From contig NZ_JALJRY010000021.1 in assembly GCF_024519455.1 (NCBI RefSeq), positions 1-64,000 of the forward strand: 64,000 nucleotides of DNA, given 5' to 3'. Below are positions 1 to 8,760 of the stretch, in pieces; the first letter of the stretch is position 1; each line of letters begins with the position of its first letter. The notes beneath the pieces are model-generated. The model searched no databases. It was not told where the DNA came from and worked only from the letters and a program-made list of their open reading frames with translations. The stretch comes from Streptomyces sp. STR69. Its GTDB lineage: Bacteria; Actinomycetota; Actinomycetes; Streptomycetales; Streptomycetaceae. A program made the position numbers and the translations under genes.

Positions 1-56
1 CAGCGCCGATGGTACTGCAGGGGGGACCCTGTGGGAGAGTAGGACGCCGCCGAACT
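1..56 (+). rRNA. rrf: 5S ribosomal RNA, 3' end only
   Basis: The first 56 bases match the 3' portion of Streptomyces 5S rRNA as I know it, including the GGTACTGCAGG and GTGGGAGAGTAGGACGC blocks and the terminal CCGCCGAAC that pairs with the missing 5' end. The 5' half lies outside the window, so an rrn operon ends here. The exact last base (about 54-57) is uncertain. Confidence 0.93.
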
Positions 57-64
57 CCTTTTAG

Positions 65-108
65 AGCTCTGGCTCTTGGGCACGCAGCCCAAGAGCCAGA
101 GCTTTTTT
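65..108 (+). terminator. Rho-independent terminator of the rrn operon
   Basis: A perfect 16-bp stem (AGCTCTGGCTCTTGGG at 65-80 against its complement at 88-103) has a 7-base loop and is followed by a run of T residues (103-108). It lies directly after the 5S end and is a textbook intrinsic terminator, unusually T-rich for this genome. Confidence 0.95.
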
Positions 109-165
109 GCGTTGGGGTAAGGTCAGGGGGCATCGTCGGAACGTTTTCCCACAGGAGGCCCCCGG

Positions 166-774
166 GTGGAGGTCCAGGAGACCCGTGTCCAGACAGACCG
201 GGTGCTCACCATCCCGAACATCCTCAGCATGGCGCGCCTGGTCGGCGTACCCATCTTCCTGTGGTTGATCCTCAGGCCCGAGTTCGGAGGCCCCAAGAGC
301 GACGGCTGGGCGCTCCTGGTGCTGATGCTGAGCGGGATCAGCGACTACCTGGACGGTAAGCTCGCGCGGCGCTGGAACCAGATCAGCAGCCTTGGCCGGC
401 TTCTTGATCCCGCCGCGGACCGGCTCTATATTCTCTCGACTCTCGTCGGACTCACCTGGCGCGAGATTCTGCCAATCTGGTTGACTGCGGCACTGCTGGC
501 GCGAGAGCTGGTTCTGTTGGTAGTGGTGGCCGTCCTCAGGCGCCACGGCTATCCGCCGCTGCAGGTGAACTTCCTGGGCAAGGCGGCTACGTTCAACCTG
601 ATGTACGCGTTCCCGTTGCTGTTGCTCAGTGACGGAAGTGGATGGCTTCCGTCACTCGCAGCGATTTTCGGATGGGCGTTCGCCGGATGGGGTACAACGC
701 TGTACTGGTGGGCAGGAGTCCTCTACGTGGTACAAGTCCGCCGCCTGCTGCGCGCGGATGCCACGGCCGACTGA
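166..774 (+). CDS. CDP-alcohol phosphatidyltransferase, probable cardiolipin synthase
   Basis: A 202-residue integral membrane enzyme that transfers a phosphatidyl group from a CDP-alcohol. The family signature DG-x2-AR-x8-G-x3-D-x3-D is intact (DGKLAR near residue 63, then GRLLDPAAD), with several hydrophobic helices around it. The GTG start has AGGAGG at 153-158. Position and family match S. coelicolor SCO1389, described in the literature as a eukaryotic-type cardiolipin synthase, and M. tuberculosis pgsA2 sits at the same place in that genome. Cardiolipin synthesis is therefore inferred from orthology; phosphatidylglycerophosphate synthase is the alternative. It opens the conserved cluster and lies 114 bp before the nucleotidyltransferase gene. 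Confidence 0.85.
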   Translation: MEVQETRVQTDRVLTIPNILSMARLVGVPIFLWLILRPEFGGPKSDGWALLVLMLSGISDYLDGKLARRWNQISSLGRLLDPAADRLYILSTLVGLTWREILPIWLTAALLARELVLLVVVAVLRRHGYPPLQVNFLGKAATFNLMYAFPLLLLSDGSGWLPSLAAIFGWAFAGWGTTLYWWAGVLYVVQVRRLLRADATAD

Positions 775-888
775 CCTTGCCGATGGGGCGGTAACAGTCG
801 CTCGATGGCCCGTTGCGGAAAAGTGCGGGACAATCTGGACTGGTGAAGTCGGCTAGACCGTCGTCTCTCAGAGGAGGACGCTTCCGAC

Positions 889-3384
889 ATGAAGGCCGTC
901 GTGATGGCCGGAGGCGAAGGCACACGCCTTCGCCCCATGACCTCAAGCATGCCCAAGCCACTGTTGCCCGTGGTCAATCGACCGATCATGGAGCACGTGC
1001 TGAGGCTGCTCAAAAGGCATGGGCTCAATGAGACCGTAGTCACCGTGCAGTTCCTGGCCTCGCTGGTCAAGAACTACTTCGGTGACGGCGAAGAGCTCGG
1101 CATGGAGCTCTCGTATGCCAATGAGGAGAAGCCACTCGGTACCGCCGGAAGCGTCAAGAACGCCGAAGAGGCGTTGAAGGACGATGCCTTCCTCGTCATC
1201 TCCGGTGATGCCCTGACCGACTTCGACCTCACCGAACTGATCAATTTCCACAAGGAAAAGGGTGCGCTGGTCACGGTCTGTCTGACCCGGGTACCCAATC
1301 CGCTGGAATTCGGCATCACCATCGTCGACGAAGAGGGAAAGGTCGAGCGTTTCCTTGAGAAGCCGACCTGGGGCCAGGTCTTCTCGGACACGGTGAACAC
1401 GGGCATTTATGTGATGGAGCCCGAGGTCTTCGACTATGTCGAGGCCGATGTTCCAGTCGACTGGTCCGGCGATGTCTTCCCGCAGTTGATGAAGGAGGGC
1501 AAGCCGGTCTACGGCTTTGTCGCCGAGGGCTACTGGGAGGACGTCGGCACTCACGAGAGCTATGTGAAGGCGCAGGCCGATGTCCTGGAGGGCAAGGTCG
1601 ACGTCGAGATCGACGGCTTCGAGCTGTCGCCGGGAGTGTGGGTGGCCGAGGGTGCAGAGGTGCACCCCGACGCGGTTCTCCGCGGGCCGCTCTACATCGG
1701 CGACTACGCCAAGGTGGAGGCCGGTGCCGAAATCCGTGAGCACACCGTCATCGGTTCGAACGTCGTCGTAAAGACCGGGGCTTTTCTGCACAGGGCGGTC
1801 GTGCACGACAACGTGTATGTCGGCCAGCACAGCAATCTTCGTGGCTGTGTCGTCGGAAAGAACACCGACATCATGCGTGCGGCCCGGATCGAGGACGGCG
1901 CCGTCATCGGTGACGAGTGTCTGATCGGTGAAGAATCGATCGTGCAGGGCAATGTGCGGGTCTACCCGTTCAAGACGATCGAGGCCGGCGCCTTCGTCAA
2001 CACGTCGGTCATCTGGGAGTCGAGAGGGCAGGCGCACCTCTTCGGCGCTCGTGGTGTGTCCGGGATCCTGAACGTCGAGATCACACCGGAACTCGTCGTG
2101 CGTCTCGCCGGCGCCTACGCCACGACCCTCAAGAAGGGCTCCACGGTCACCACGGCCCGTGACCACTCCCGAGGTGCCCGTGCGCTCAAGCGGGCGGTGA
2201 TCTCCGCCCTGCAGACCAGCGCCATCGACGTACGGGACCTGGAGAACGTACCGCTGCCCGTGGCCCGGCAGCAGACCGCGCGGGGCAGTGCCGGCGGGAT
2301 CATGATCCGGACCACACCCGGGGTGCCGGACTCCGTCGACATCATGTTCTTCGACAGTCAGGGCGCCGACCTCTCGCAGGGGAGTCAGCGCAAGCTGGAC
2401 CGGGTGTTCGCGCGGCAGGAGTACCGGCGTGCGTTCCCCGGTGAGATCGGGGACCTGCACTTCCCGGCCAGTGTCTTCGACTCGTACACGGGGTCCCTGC
2501 TGCGGAATGTCGACACGACCGGAATTGCCGACTCCGGCCTGAAGGTCGTGGTGGACGCGTCAAACGGCAGTGCAGGGCTCGTGCTGCCCAGCCTGCTCGG
2601 CAAGCTTGGTGTGGACTCGCTGACGATCAATCCCGGTCTCGACGAGTCCAGGCCGACGGAGACCGCGGACACGCGGCGCTCGGGCCTGGTGCGGCTCGGC
2701 GAGATCGTGGCCTCCGCGCGGGCCGCGTTCGGAGTGCGGTTCGACCCGGTCGGTGAGCGGTTGTCGCTCGTCGACGAGAAGGGGCGGATCGTCGAGGACG
2801 ACCGGGCCCTGCTCGTGATGCTCGACCTGGTGGCCGCAGAGCGGCGCAGCGGGCGGGTGGCGCTGCCGGTGACCACCACGAGGATCGCCGAGCAGGTGGC
2901 GGCCTATCACGGGACCCAGGTGGAATGGACGACGACCTCGCCGGACGACCTGACCAGGGTCGGGCGCGACGAGTCGACCATCTTCGGCGGCGACGGCAAG
3001 GCCGGGTTCATCATCCCGGAGTTCAGCAGTGTCTTCGACGGCGCCGCAGCCTTCGTACGACTCATTGGGCTGGTGGCGCGGACGCAACTCACGCTGAGTC
3101 AGATCGACGCCCGGATTCCTCGGGCGCACGTCCTGAAGCGGGACCTCGCGACTCCCTGGGCAGTCAAGGGACTTGTGATGCGCCGGGTCGTGGAAGCGGC
3201 CGGTGATCGCTTTGTCGACACCACGGACGGGGTACGGGTGGTGGAGACCGACGGTCGCTGGGTGATGGTGTTGCCCGACCCGGCCGAAGCGGTCACGCAC
3301 CTGTGGGCCGAGGGGCCGGACGACGCCTCCGCGCAGGCCCTGTTGGACGAGTGGTCGGCAGTCGTGGACAGCGCAGGACGGTAA
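889..3384 (+). CDS. manC: Mannose-1-phosphate guanylyltransferase with C-terminal phosphomannomutase-like domain
   Basis: 831 residues, with GAGGAGG just upstream of the ATG. Residues 1-235 are a nucleotidyltransferase domain with the GGEGTRLRP loop, PKPLLPV and the SGD metal site, expected to make GDP-mannose (or another NDP-sugar) from the sugar-1-phosphate. Residues about 245-360 are left-handed beta-helix hexapeptide repeats. Residues about 380-831 have the phosphohexomutase fold, but all four catalytic loops are degenerate: the TASHNP serine loop reads RTTPGVP (474-480), the DGDxDR metal loop reads DPVGER (619-624), the sugar loop reads GGDGKAG (700-706), and the RPSGTEP phosphate loop reads LPDPAEA (795-801). 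Mutase activity is unlikely. The S. coelicolor counterpart is SCO1388, one of several manC candidates there. Confidence 0.88.
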   Translation: MKAVVMAGGEGTRLRPMTSSMPKPLLPVVNRPIMEHVLRLLKRHGLNETVVTVQFLASLVKNYFGDGEELGMELSYANEEKPLGTAGSVKNAEEALKDDAFLVISGDALTDFDLTELINFHKEKGALVTVCLTRVPNPLEFGITIVDEEGKVERFLEKPTWGQVFSDTVNTGIYVMEPEVFDYVEADVPVDWSGDVFPQLMKEGKPVYGFVAEGYWEDVGTHESYVKAQADVLEGKVDVEIDGFELSPGVWVAEGAEVHPDAVLRGPLYIGDYAKVEAGAEIREHTVIGSNVVVKTGAFLHRAVVHDNVYVGQHSNLRGCVVGKNTDIMRAARIEDGAVIGDECLIGEESIVQGNVRVYPFKTIEAGAFVNTSVIWESRGQAHLFGARGVSGILNVEITPELVVRLAGAYATTLKKGSTVTTARDHSRGARALKRAVISALQTSAIDVRDLENVPLPVARQQTARGSAGGIMIRTTPGVPDSVDIMFFDSQGADLSQGSQRKLDRVFARQEYRRAFPGEIGDLHFPASVFDSYTGSLLRNVDTTGIADSGLKVVVDASNGSAGLVLPSLLGKLGVDSLTINPGLDESRPTETADTRRSGLVRLGEIVASARAAFGVRFDPVGERLSLVDEKGRIVEDDRALLVMLDLVAAERRSGRVALPVTTTRIAEQVAAYHGTQVEWTTTSPDDLTRVGRDESTIFGGDGKAGFIIPEFSSVFDGAAAFVRLIGLVARTQLTLSQIDARIPRAHVLKRDLATPWAVKGLVMRRVVEAAGDRFVDTTDGVRVVETDGRWVMVLPDPAEAVTHLWAEGPDDASAQALLDEWSAVVDSAGR

Positions 3385-3482
3385 AACGCGGACCACGCGC
3401 GCGTGCCGGACATGCCTCCCCAAGGGGGCCTGTCCGGCACGCCGGTGGGGCCATTCGGAGGTACAGGCCACCACGTGCGACG

Positions 3483-4388
3483 ATGTGCGGCATGCCGCAG
3501 CAGCCCCCCGTTCGGAGCACACCCACGCGCCCTGCGCGTCCGGACGCATCCATGTCGCTGCTCACCAACGTCATGGACCACAGCCTCGACGAGGGTTACG
3601 CCGAGGCCGCCGCCCGGAAGAAGTCCGCGGGCGCGAGCGGCATGCCGAAGCCCCTCCGGACGAAACTCGGTCTCGCCGCCGGCCTGGTGCTGGCGGCCCT
3701 TGTCGTGACCCTGGGAGCGGCACAGGCGCGGGTGGCCGCCCCCGTGGTGGCCAAGGAGCGCCAGGAACTGATCGACCGTATCGACAAAGAGACCAAGTCG
3801 GCGGACAAGCTGGAAGGCACCGTCGACACGCTCCGGGACGACGTGAGCGCGCGGCAGCGGGCGGCGCTGAAGACGAGCGGCGGCAGCGGCCAGGCGGACC
3901 TGGTGAGCATGCTGTCCGGTGCGACCGCGGTGCACGGCCCCGGTGTGAAGCTCGTCGTCGACGACGCGAGGGAAGCCAGCAGCGGTGGGGGCGACAACCC
4001 GCGCGAGACCGCCGACTTCTCCGACACCGGGCGGGTGCGCGACCGCGACATGCAGCGCGTGGTCAACGGACTGTGGGCGGCGGGTGCCGAGGCCATCTCC
4101 GTCAACGGGCAGCGGCTGACGGCGCTGTCCGCGATCAGGGCCGCGGGTGACGCGATACTGGTCGACAACAGGCCACTGGTGCCGCCCTATACGGTGCTCG
4201 CGGTGGGGGACGGCAAGCGTCTGAGCACGAGGTTCCAGAACGGTGCCGACGGGCTCTATCTGAACGCTCTGGAAGACAACTACGGCATCAGGGCGACCAT
4301 CGCCGTGGAGAGCGACCTCCGGCTGCCCGCCGCGCCGAGTGTGATCGTACGAACAGCACAGCCGAGAACTGAGAAGGGCACATCGTGA
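3483..4388 (+). CDS. DUF881 family membrane protein (first copy)
   Basis: About 301 residues from the ATG at 3483; in-frame ATGs at 3492 and 3552 are alternatives, and the GGAGG at 3457 is rather far from all of them. A short N-terminal cytoplasmic part is followed by one hydrophobic segment (TKLGLAAGLVLAALVVTLG), a short coiled-coil-like stretch and an extracytoplasmic DUF881 domain. The last codons overlap the next gene by 4 bp (GTGA), so the two are translationally coupled. DUF881 function is not established. In Bacillus subtilis the DUF881 genes ylxW and ylxX flank sbp just before ftsAZ, which suggests a link to division or envelope assembly. Confidence 0.85.
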   Translation: MCGMPQQPPVRSTPTRPARPDASMSLLTNVMDHSLDEGYAEAAARKKSAGASGMPKPLRTKLGLAAGLVLAALVVTLGAAQARVAAPVVAKERQELIDRIDKETKSADKLEGTVDTLRDDVSARQRAALKTSGGSGQADLVSMLSGATAVHGPGVKLVVDDAREASSGGGDNPRETADFSDTGRVRDRDMQRVVNGLWAAGAEAISVNGQRLTALSAIRAAGDAILVDNRPLVPPYTVLAVGDGKRLSTRFQNGADGLYLNALEDNYGIRATIAVESDLRLPAAPSVIVRTAQPRTEKGTS

Positions 4389-4717
4389 TCGCCGTACTGG
4401 GCCTCATCGTGGGAGTGGTGGCCGGAATTCTCGTCCGGCCTGAGGTGCCGGTGGTCGTGGAGCCCTATCTGCCGATCGCCGTCGTCGCGGCGCTGGACGC
4501 CGTCTTCGGTGGGCTGCGGGCGATGCTCGACGGCATCTTCGACGACAAGGTCTTCGTGGTGTCGTTCCTGTCGAACGTGGTCGTGGCTGCGCTGATCGTG
4601 TTCCTGGGCGACAAGTTGGGCGTCGGCGCCCAGCTGTCCACGGGTGTCGTGGTCGTTCTCGGGATCCGGATCTTCTCCAACGCCGCGGCCATCCGCCGGC
4701 ACGTCTTCCGGGCGTGA
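4385..4717 (+). CDS. Small basic family protein (DUF1290, Sbp-like)
   Basis: A 110-residue, strongly hydrophobic protein with about three membrane helices; the start GTG overlaps the preceding stop. The length and pattern (MIAVLGLIVGVVAGILVRP, then AALDAVFGGLRA) fit the DUF1290 family, whose Bacillus member Sbp is encoded between DUF881 genes and ftsA. It is sandwiched between two DUF881 genes here and in mycobacteria, so the three probably form one membrane assembly. Molecular role unknown. Confidence 0.87.
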   Translation: MIAVLGLIVGVVAGILVRPEVPVVVEPYLPIAVVAALDAVFGGLRAMLDGIFDDKVFVVSFLSNVVVAALIVFLGDKLGVGAQLSTGVVVVLGIRIFSNAAAIRRHVFRA

Positions 4718-4722
4718 GGTAG

Positions 4723-5559
4723 ATGAGCAACGAGGACGAGCAGCCGGAGAACAGGCTGCGCCGGGAACTGCCCGAAGAGGTACCGGCGTCTGCTTCCTCG
4801 GAGGCGCCGGTCACAGAGGAGAAGTCCGCTCCCGCCGTCACGGGTCGGCAGCGGCTGGTGCAGGGGCTGTGGCCGCCGCGCGCCAGCAGGGCCCAACTCA
4901 TCGTCGCCGTGCTGCTGTTTGGCCTGGGCTTCGGGCTGGCCGTGCAGGTCGCCTCGAACAGCAACAGTGACAGCGCGCTGCGTGGGGCCCGGCAGGAAGA
5001 TCTTGTGCGCATTCTCGATGAACTGGACGACCGTACTCAGCGTCTTGAGGACGAGAAGCAGGGTCTGCAGAAACAGCGCGACGAGCTGGAGAACAGCTCC
5101 GACCAGGCCGAGGAGGCCCGCAAGCAGACGGCCGAGAAGGAGAAGCAGCTCGGCATCCTGGCGGGCACCGTGGCCGCGCAGGGACCCGGCATCACGATGA
5201 CCATCGATGACACGAAGGGAACGGTCGAGGCGGACATGTTGCTCGATGCGGTCCAGGAGTTGCGCGCGGCCGGTGCGGAGGCGATCCAGGTGAACGGCGT
5301 ACGCGTGGTGGCCGGCACCTATCTGACGGACTCCGACAAGAGCGTGAGTGTCGACGGGAACAAGATCAACGCCCCCTATCGTTTCAAGGTCATCGGCAAG
5401 CCGCAGGATCTCGAACCGGCGCTCAACATCCCTGGAGGCGTGGTGCAGACTCTTGAGAAGGAGCAGGCCACCGTTACCGTCGGGCGGTCGAGCAAGATCG
5501 TCGTGGATGCCTTGCGGGCCGCGAAGCAGCCTGACTACGCTCGGTCGTCCTCCCGGTGA
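4723..5559 (+). CDS. DUF881 family membrane protein (second copy)
   Basis: 278 residues starting 5 bp after the previous stop. It has an acidic, disordered N-terminus (about 1-60), a single membrane helix (QLIVAVLLFGLGFGLAVQV), a clear coiled coil (about 95-145, rich in E, K, Q and R) and a C-terminal DUF881 domain with GPGITMTIDD and the ELRAAGAEAIQVNG segment shared with the first copy. The coiled coil is longer than in the first copy, so the two may pair or act at different distances from the membrane. Part of the DUF881-DUF1290-DUF881 operon. Confidence 0.86.
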   Translation: MSNEDEQPENRLRRELPEEVPASASSEAPVTEEKSAPAVTGRQRLVQGLWPPRASRAQLIVAVLLFGLGFGLAVQVASNSNSDSALRGARQEDLVRILDELDDRTQRLEDEKQGLQKQRDELENSSDQAEEARKQTAEKEKQLGILAGTVAAQGPGITMTIDDTKGTVEADMLLDAVQELRAAGAEAIQVNGVRVVAGTYLTDSDKSVSVDGNKINAPYRFKVIGKPQDLEPALNIPGGVVQTLEKEQATVTVGRSSKIVVDALRAAKQPDYARSSSR

Positions 5560-5749
5560 ACCGGGGGTGCATGGGGACCGTCCGGCGAGGGCATGAGGTT
5601 GCGGGGGGTCGACGCACCGATTGGGTGGTGCGTGGTGGAAACTGTCTGGTGGATACGGACGTTGTGAGGATGTCCGGGTCGACCGGTGTGTTCAATCAGG
5701 GTTCGTCCTGCCCCACGGGCGGGTCTGTTTCGGTCAAGGGGAATCGCCC

Positions 5750-6502
5750 GTGAAGTTGTTTGCGAAGTTGTTCGGCAAGAGTGCGAAAGAGAGCAGCGAC
5801 AATCAGACCGCTCGCCATCGCGCACAACCGGACGCAGAGGGCCAGCGTCCGCTGTTCCGTGACCAGGTCGCTGGTCAGGGCGCGCCATCGGTTGACCCTG
5901 CGCAGTCCGGCGACATAGGTTTCGGACAACCGTCAACCTCAAGTACGGGTGGAGGGTTTTCCCCTATGTCGGCCCTGGTGTGTACGAGGTGCGGTAACCG
6001 CAACGCGGAGAACAGCCGCTTCTGTTCCAACTGCGGTGCGCCGCTGCGACCCGGCGTAACTCCGGAGCGCGCGTCCGAGACGACGTCGACCATCTCCATC
6101 TCCGGTCTTGAGGCCTACGACGCCGAGGTGACCGGCCAGACGCAGATGCCGACGCTCTCCCCGGAGGCGCAGGCGGCCGTCGACGCGCTGCCGTTGGGCT
6201 CGGCGCTCCTGGTGGTGCGGCGCGGTCCGAACTCGGGCAGCCGCTTCCTGCTGGACGGCGAGTTGACCACGGCCGGCCGTCACCCGCAGAGCGACATCTT
6301 CCTGGACGACGTGACGGTCTCGCGCCGTCATGTGGAGTTCCGGCGCGTTGCCGACGGTTCCTTCACGGTCGCCGACGTCGGCAGCCTGAACGGCACCTAC
6401 GTCAACCGTGAGCGCATCGACTCGGTCCCGCTGGCCAACGGTGACGAGGTGCAGATCGGCAAGTACCGGCTGGTGTTCTACGCGAGCCAGCGGGGTTACT
6501 GA
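5750..6502 (+). CDS. garA: GarA/OdhI-type FHA regulator with N-terminal zinc ribbon
   Basis: 250 residues from a GTG with AAGGGGA upstream. The C-terminal FHA domain (about 150-245) carries GRHPQSDIFLDDVTVSRRH and SLNGTYVNRE, nearly identical to mycobacterial GarA. An ETTS phospho-acceptor motif (110-113) precedes it, the site PknB/PknG-type kinases phosphorylate in GarA and OdhI. By that family knowledge the unphosphorylated form inhibits 2-oxoglutarate dehydrogenase and tunes glutamate metabolism, and the phosphorylated form folds back on its own FHA domain. Unlike GarA (about 160 aa) it has a 77-residue N-terminal extension and a four-cysteine zinc ribbon (C78, C81, C92, C95). An internal ATG at 5966 (residue 73) would keep the ribbon but drop the extension. 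Confidence 0.9.
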   Translation: MKLFAKLFGKSAKESSDNQTARHRAQPDAEGQRPLFRDQVAGQGAPSVDPAQSGDIGFGQPSTSSTGGGFSPMSALVCTRCGNRNAENSRFCSNCGAPLRPGVTPERASETTSTISISGLEAYDAEVTGQTQMPTLSPEAQAAVDALPLGSALLVVRRGPNSGSRFLLDGELTTAGRHPQSDIFLDDVTVSRRHVEFRRVADGSFTVADVGSLNGTYVNRERIDSVPLANGDEVQIGKYRLVFYASQRGY

Positions 6503-6545
6503 CCCTCCCTCGGACTGGGTCCGGGGGATTCCCCCAGGAAGGTCC

Positions 6546-7283
6546 ATGCTTCAAACACCGAGCGGCGGTGCCGGGCACGGTACCGCCGCCACGGACACCG
6601 GGCTGATGAGCATCGGCACGGTGCTGAACACGCTGCACGACGAGTTCCCCGAAGTCACCATCTCCAAGATCCGTTTCCTGGAGTCGGAGGGGCTCATCGA
6701 GCCGCAGCGGACCCCTTCCGGCTACCGCAAGTTCAGCCCCGCAGACGTCGAACGCCTCGGCCATGTCCTGAGGATGCAGCGGGACCACTATCTGCCGCTC
6801 AAGGTGATCCGCGAGCATCTCGACGCCATGGAGCGCGGGGAAGCCGCCCCGCTGCCCGCCGTGGGCCGTCAGCGGGACGGCGAAGTCGTCCTGGAGCCCG
6901 TGGAGGGCCCCACAGTGGCCCGGATCGGGCGGGCCGAGCTGCTGGCCGCCGCCGGGATCGGTGAGCAGGAGCTCGACGAGTGGGAGTCGTACGGGCTCAT
7001 CGCTCCGCTGCCGGACGGTGTGTACGACGCGGAAGCCGTCACCGTGGCCGGCCTCGTCCTGGAGTTGGGGCGGTTCGGGATCGAACCGCGGCACCTGCGC
7101 GCGATGAAGGCCGCCGCGGACCGTGAGGCCGGGCTCGTCGACCAGGTGGTCGCGCCGTTGAAGCGGCACCGCAATCCGCAGACAAGGGCCCACGCGGAGG
7201 CCCGTACGAAGGAGCTGGCGGGGCTCACGGTGAAGCTGCACGCGGCGCTGGTGCAGACCGCGCTCGGCGTGCGCCTGCCCTGA
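6546..7283 (+). CDS. ftsR: MerR-family regulator, FtsR type
   Basis: 245 residues from the ATG at 6546, with AGGAAGGT upstream. The N-terminal winged HTH of MerR type (about 20-95) shows SIGTVLNTLHDEFPEVTISK and RFLESEGLIEPQRTPSGYRK, and a second effector-like helical region follows (about 125-215). The protein lies directly after garA, as Rv1828 does after Rv1827. The Corynebacterium glutamicum counterpart FtsR activates ftsZ, so a role in division control is inferred from orthology and from the DUF881/DUF1290 genes upstream. It lacks cysteine clusters typical of metal-sensing MerR proteins. Confidence 0.82.
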   Translation: MLQTPSGGAGHGTAATDTGLMSIGTVLNTLHDEFPEVTISKIRFLESEGLIEPQRTPSGYRKFSPADVERLGHVLRMQRDHYLPLKVIREHLDAMERGEAAPLPAVGRQRDGEVVLEPVEGPTVARIGRAELLAAAGIGEQELDEWESYGLIAPLPDGVYDAEAVTVAGLVLELGRFGIEPRHLRAMKAAADREAGLVDQVVAPLKRHRNPQTRAHAEARTKELAGLTVKLHAALVQTALGVRLP

Positions 7284-7368
7284 GCCGGACGGGATTGCGG
7301 CCGCCTGATCGGTCACCCGTTCTCGGCCCGACTACCCAAACGTCCCGGGCACGGCCTAGGGTTGCTGT

Positions 7369-7842
7369 GTGAACGAGCTCGATGTCGTAGGTGTCCGGGT
7401 CGAAATGCCCTCCAACCAACCGATCGTGCTCCTGCGTGAAGTGGGAGGCGACCGCTACCTCCCCATCTGGATCGGGCCCGGGGAGGCGACGGCGATCGCC
7501 TTCGCACAGCAGGGCATGGCCCCCGCACGACCGCTGACCCACGACCTGTTCAAGGACGTGCTGGAGGCCGTCGGCCAGGAGCTCACCGAAGTGCGCATCA
7601 CGGATCTGCGTGAGGGCGTCTTCTACGCCGAGCTGGTGTTCGCCAGCGGAGTCGAGGTGAGCGCCCGCCCGTCCGACGCCATAGCGCTGGCACTGCGCAC
7701 CGGGACGCCGATCTACGGCAGCGACGGCGTGCTCGACGACGCGGGCATCGCGATCCCGGACGAGCAGGAGGACGAGGTGGAGAAGTTCCGCGAGTTCCTC
7801 GACCAGATCTCGCCCGAGGACTTCGGGACCAACAGCCAGTGA
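7369..7842 (+). CDS. DUF151 (bifunctional nuclease) domain protein
   Basis: 157 residues from a GTG start. It contains the BFN/DUF151 core: VGVRVE near the start, LPIWIGPGEATAIA, and VSARPSDAIALALRTGTPIY. Plant members have reported nuclease activity; bacterial members such as Rv1829 are uncharacterised. The acidic C-terminal tail (DEQEDEVEKFREFLDQISPED) is usual in actinobacterial members. Its invariant place between two MerR genes suggests a role connected to their regulon. Nuclease function should not be assumed. Confidence 0.85.
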   Translation: MNELDVVGVRVEMPSNQPIVLLREVGGDRYLPIWIGPGEATAIAFAQQGMAPARPLTHDLFKDVLEAVGQELTEVRITDLREGVFYAELVFASGVEVSARPSDAIALALRTGTPIYGSDGVLDDAGIAIPDEQEDEVEKFREFLDQISPEDFGTNSQ

Positions 7843-7999
7843 GATCGAGGGCCGGCAGAGAAATGCTGGCATTTGCCACCGGCGTGTGAGAGCGTCCTGC
7901 GGCCCCCCGCGAGCGCATTCGGCTAGCCTTTCCCCGCGGTGGGGTACGGGAAACCACTCCTAGGGTGATTATCACTCGGCGTGCCTAGCGTGGCGATCG

Positions 8000-8028
8000 T
8001 TGACGCACCCCTGGTGACTGCCTACCGT
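8000..8028 (+). promoter_or_regulatory. Probable sigma-HrdB-type promoter for the second MerR gene
   Basis: TTGACG (8000-8005) and TACCGT (8023-8028) are separated by 17 bp, ending 30 bp before the proposed GTG start at 8059. This is close to the consensus vegetative promoter of Streptomyces. The 7843-8058 gap contains no other gene I can support. Confidence 0.6.
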
Positions 8029-8058
8029 CGAGAAGGCAGGTCAAGGACGGAGGTCGGC

Positions 8059-8703
8059 GTGAGAAGCAGCGGCGACGGTACGGCTGGGGGTGCCCCGGAA
8101 CGCAGTTTCGGGGACAGTGGCCCGTACCCGCTTCATGGCAGTGCGGCCGATCACGCTCCGCATCGACCCACTGCCGTGCCGAGCAGCGGAGGGGCGACGT
8201 CCATGGCGTCCGAGCAGATCGGCTACCGGGGCCCTACGGCCTGTGCGGCGGCCGGCATCACCTATCGGCAACTGGACTACTGGGCGCGTACCGGGCTCGT
8301 CGAGCCCAGCGTGCGGCCCGCGCACGGGTCGGGGACACAGCGGCTCTACAGCTTCCGGGACGTGGTCGTCCTGAAGATCGTCAAGCGGTTCCTCGACACG
8401 GGCGTGTCGCTGCAGAACATCCGCAGCGCCGTTCTGCACCTGAGGGAGTGCGACTTCCGCGATCTGGAGCGCATGACGCTGATGAGCGACGGCGCCACGG
8501 TCTACGAGTGCACCTCCCCCGACGAGGTCCACGCCCTGCTCCAGGGCGGTCAGGGCGTCTTCGGGATCGCCGTGGGCGTGGTGTGGCGGGATGTGGAGAG
8601 CGCCCTGTCGCAACTGCACGGGGAGCGCGTCGACACCGGCGAGACGCTCGTCGGGTCCAACCCCGCCGACGAGCTGGCCAGGCGGCGCAACCGGGCCGTC
8701 TGA
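8059..8703 (+). CDS. MerR-family regulator (Rv1830-type)
   Basis: 214 residues from the GTG at 8059, preceded by GGACGGAGG; a longer reading from 8043 or earlier lacks a ribosome site and would overlap the promoter. A disordered N-terminus of about 50 residues is followed by a MerR HTH (GPTACAAAGITYRQLDYWARTG, from about residue 55) and a C-terminal effector domain (SDGATVYECTSPDEVHALL). Its counterpart in M. tuberculosis is Rv1830, in the same gene neighbourhood. Regulatory targets are unknown. It probably has its own promoter and is separated from DUF151 by 216 bp. Confidence 0.83.
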   Translation: MRSSGDGTAGGAPERSFGDSGPYPLHGSAADHAPHRPTAVPSSGGATSMASEQIGYRGPTACAAAGITYRQLDYWARTGLVEPSVRPAHGSGTQRLYSFRDVVVLKIVKRFLDTGVSLQNIRSAVLHLRECDFRDLERMTLMSDGATVYECTSPDEVHALLQGGQGVFGIAVGVVWRDVESALSQLHGERVDTGETLVGSNPADELARRRNRAV

Positions 8704-8760
8704 GGGCCCGGCAGGAGCCGTAACGGGGCATTGTCAGTGGCGTAGGGCAGCATCGGAGAT

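Noticed and set aside
943..2460. 505-codon minus-strand frame opposite manC
   Set aside because: Antisense shadow of a clearly recognised enzyme; no family resemblance and no ribosome site.
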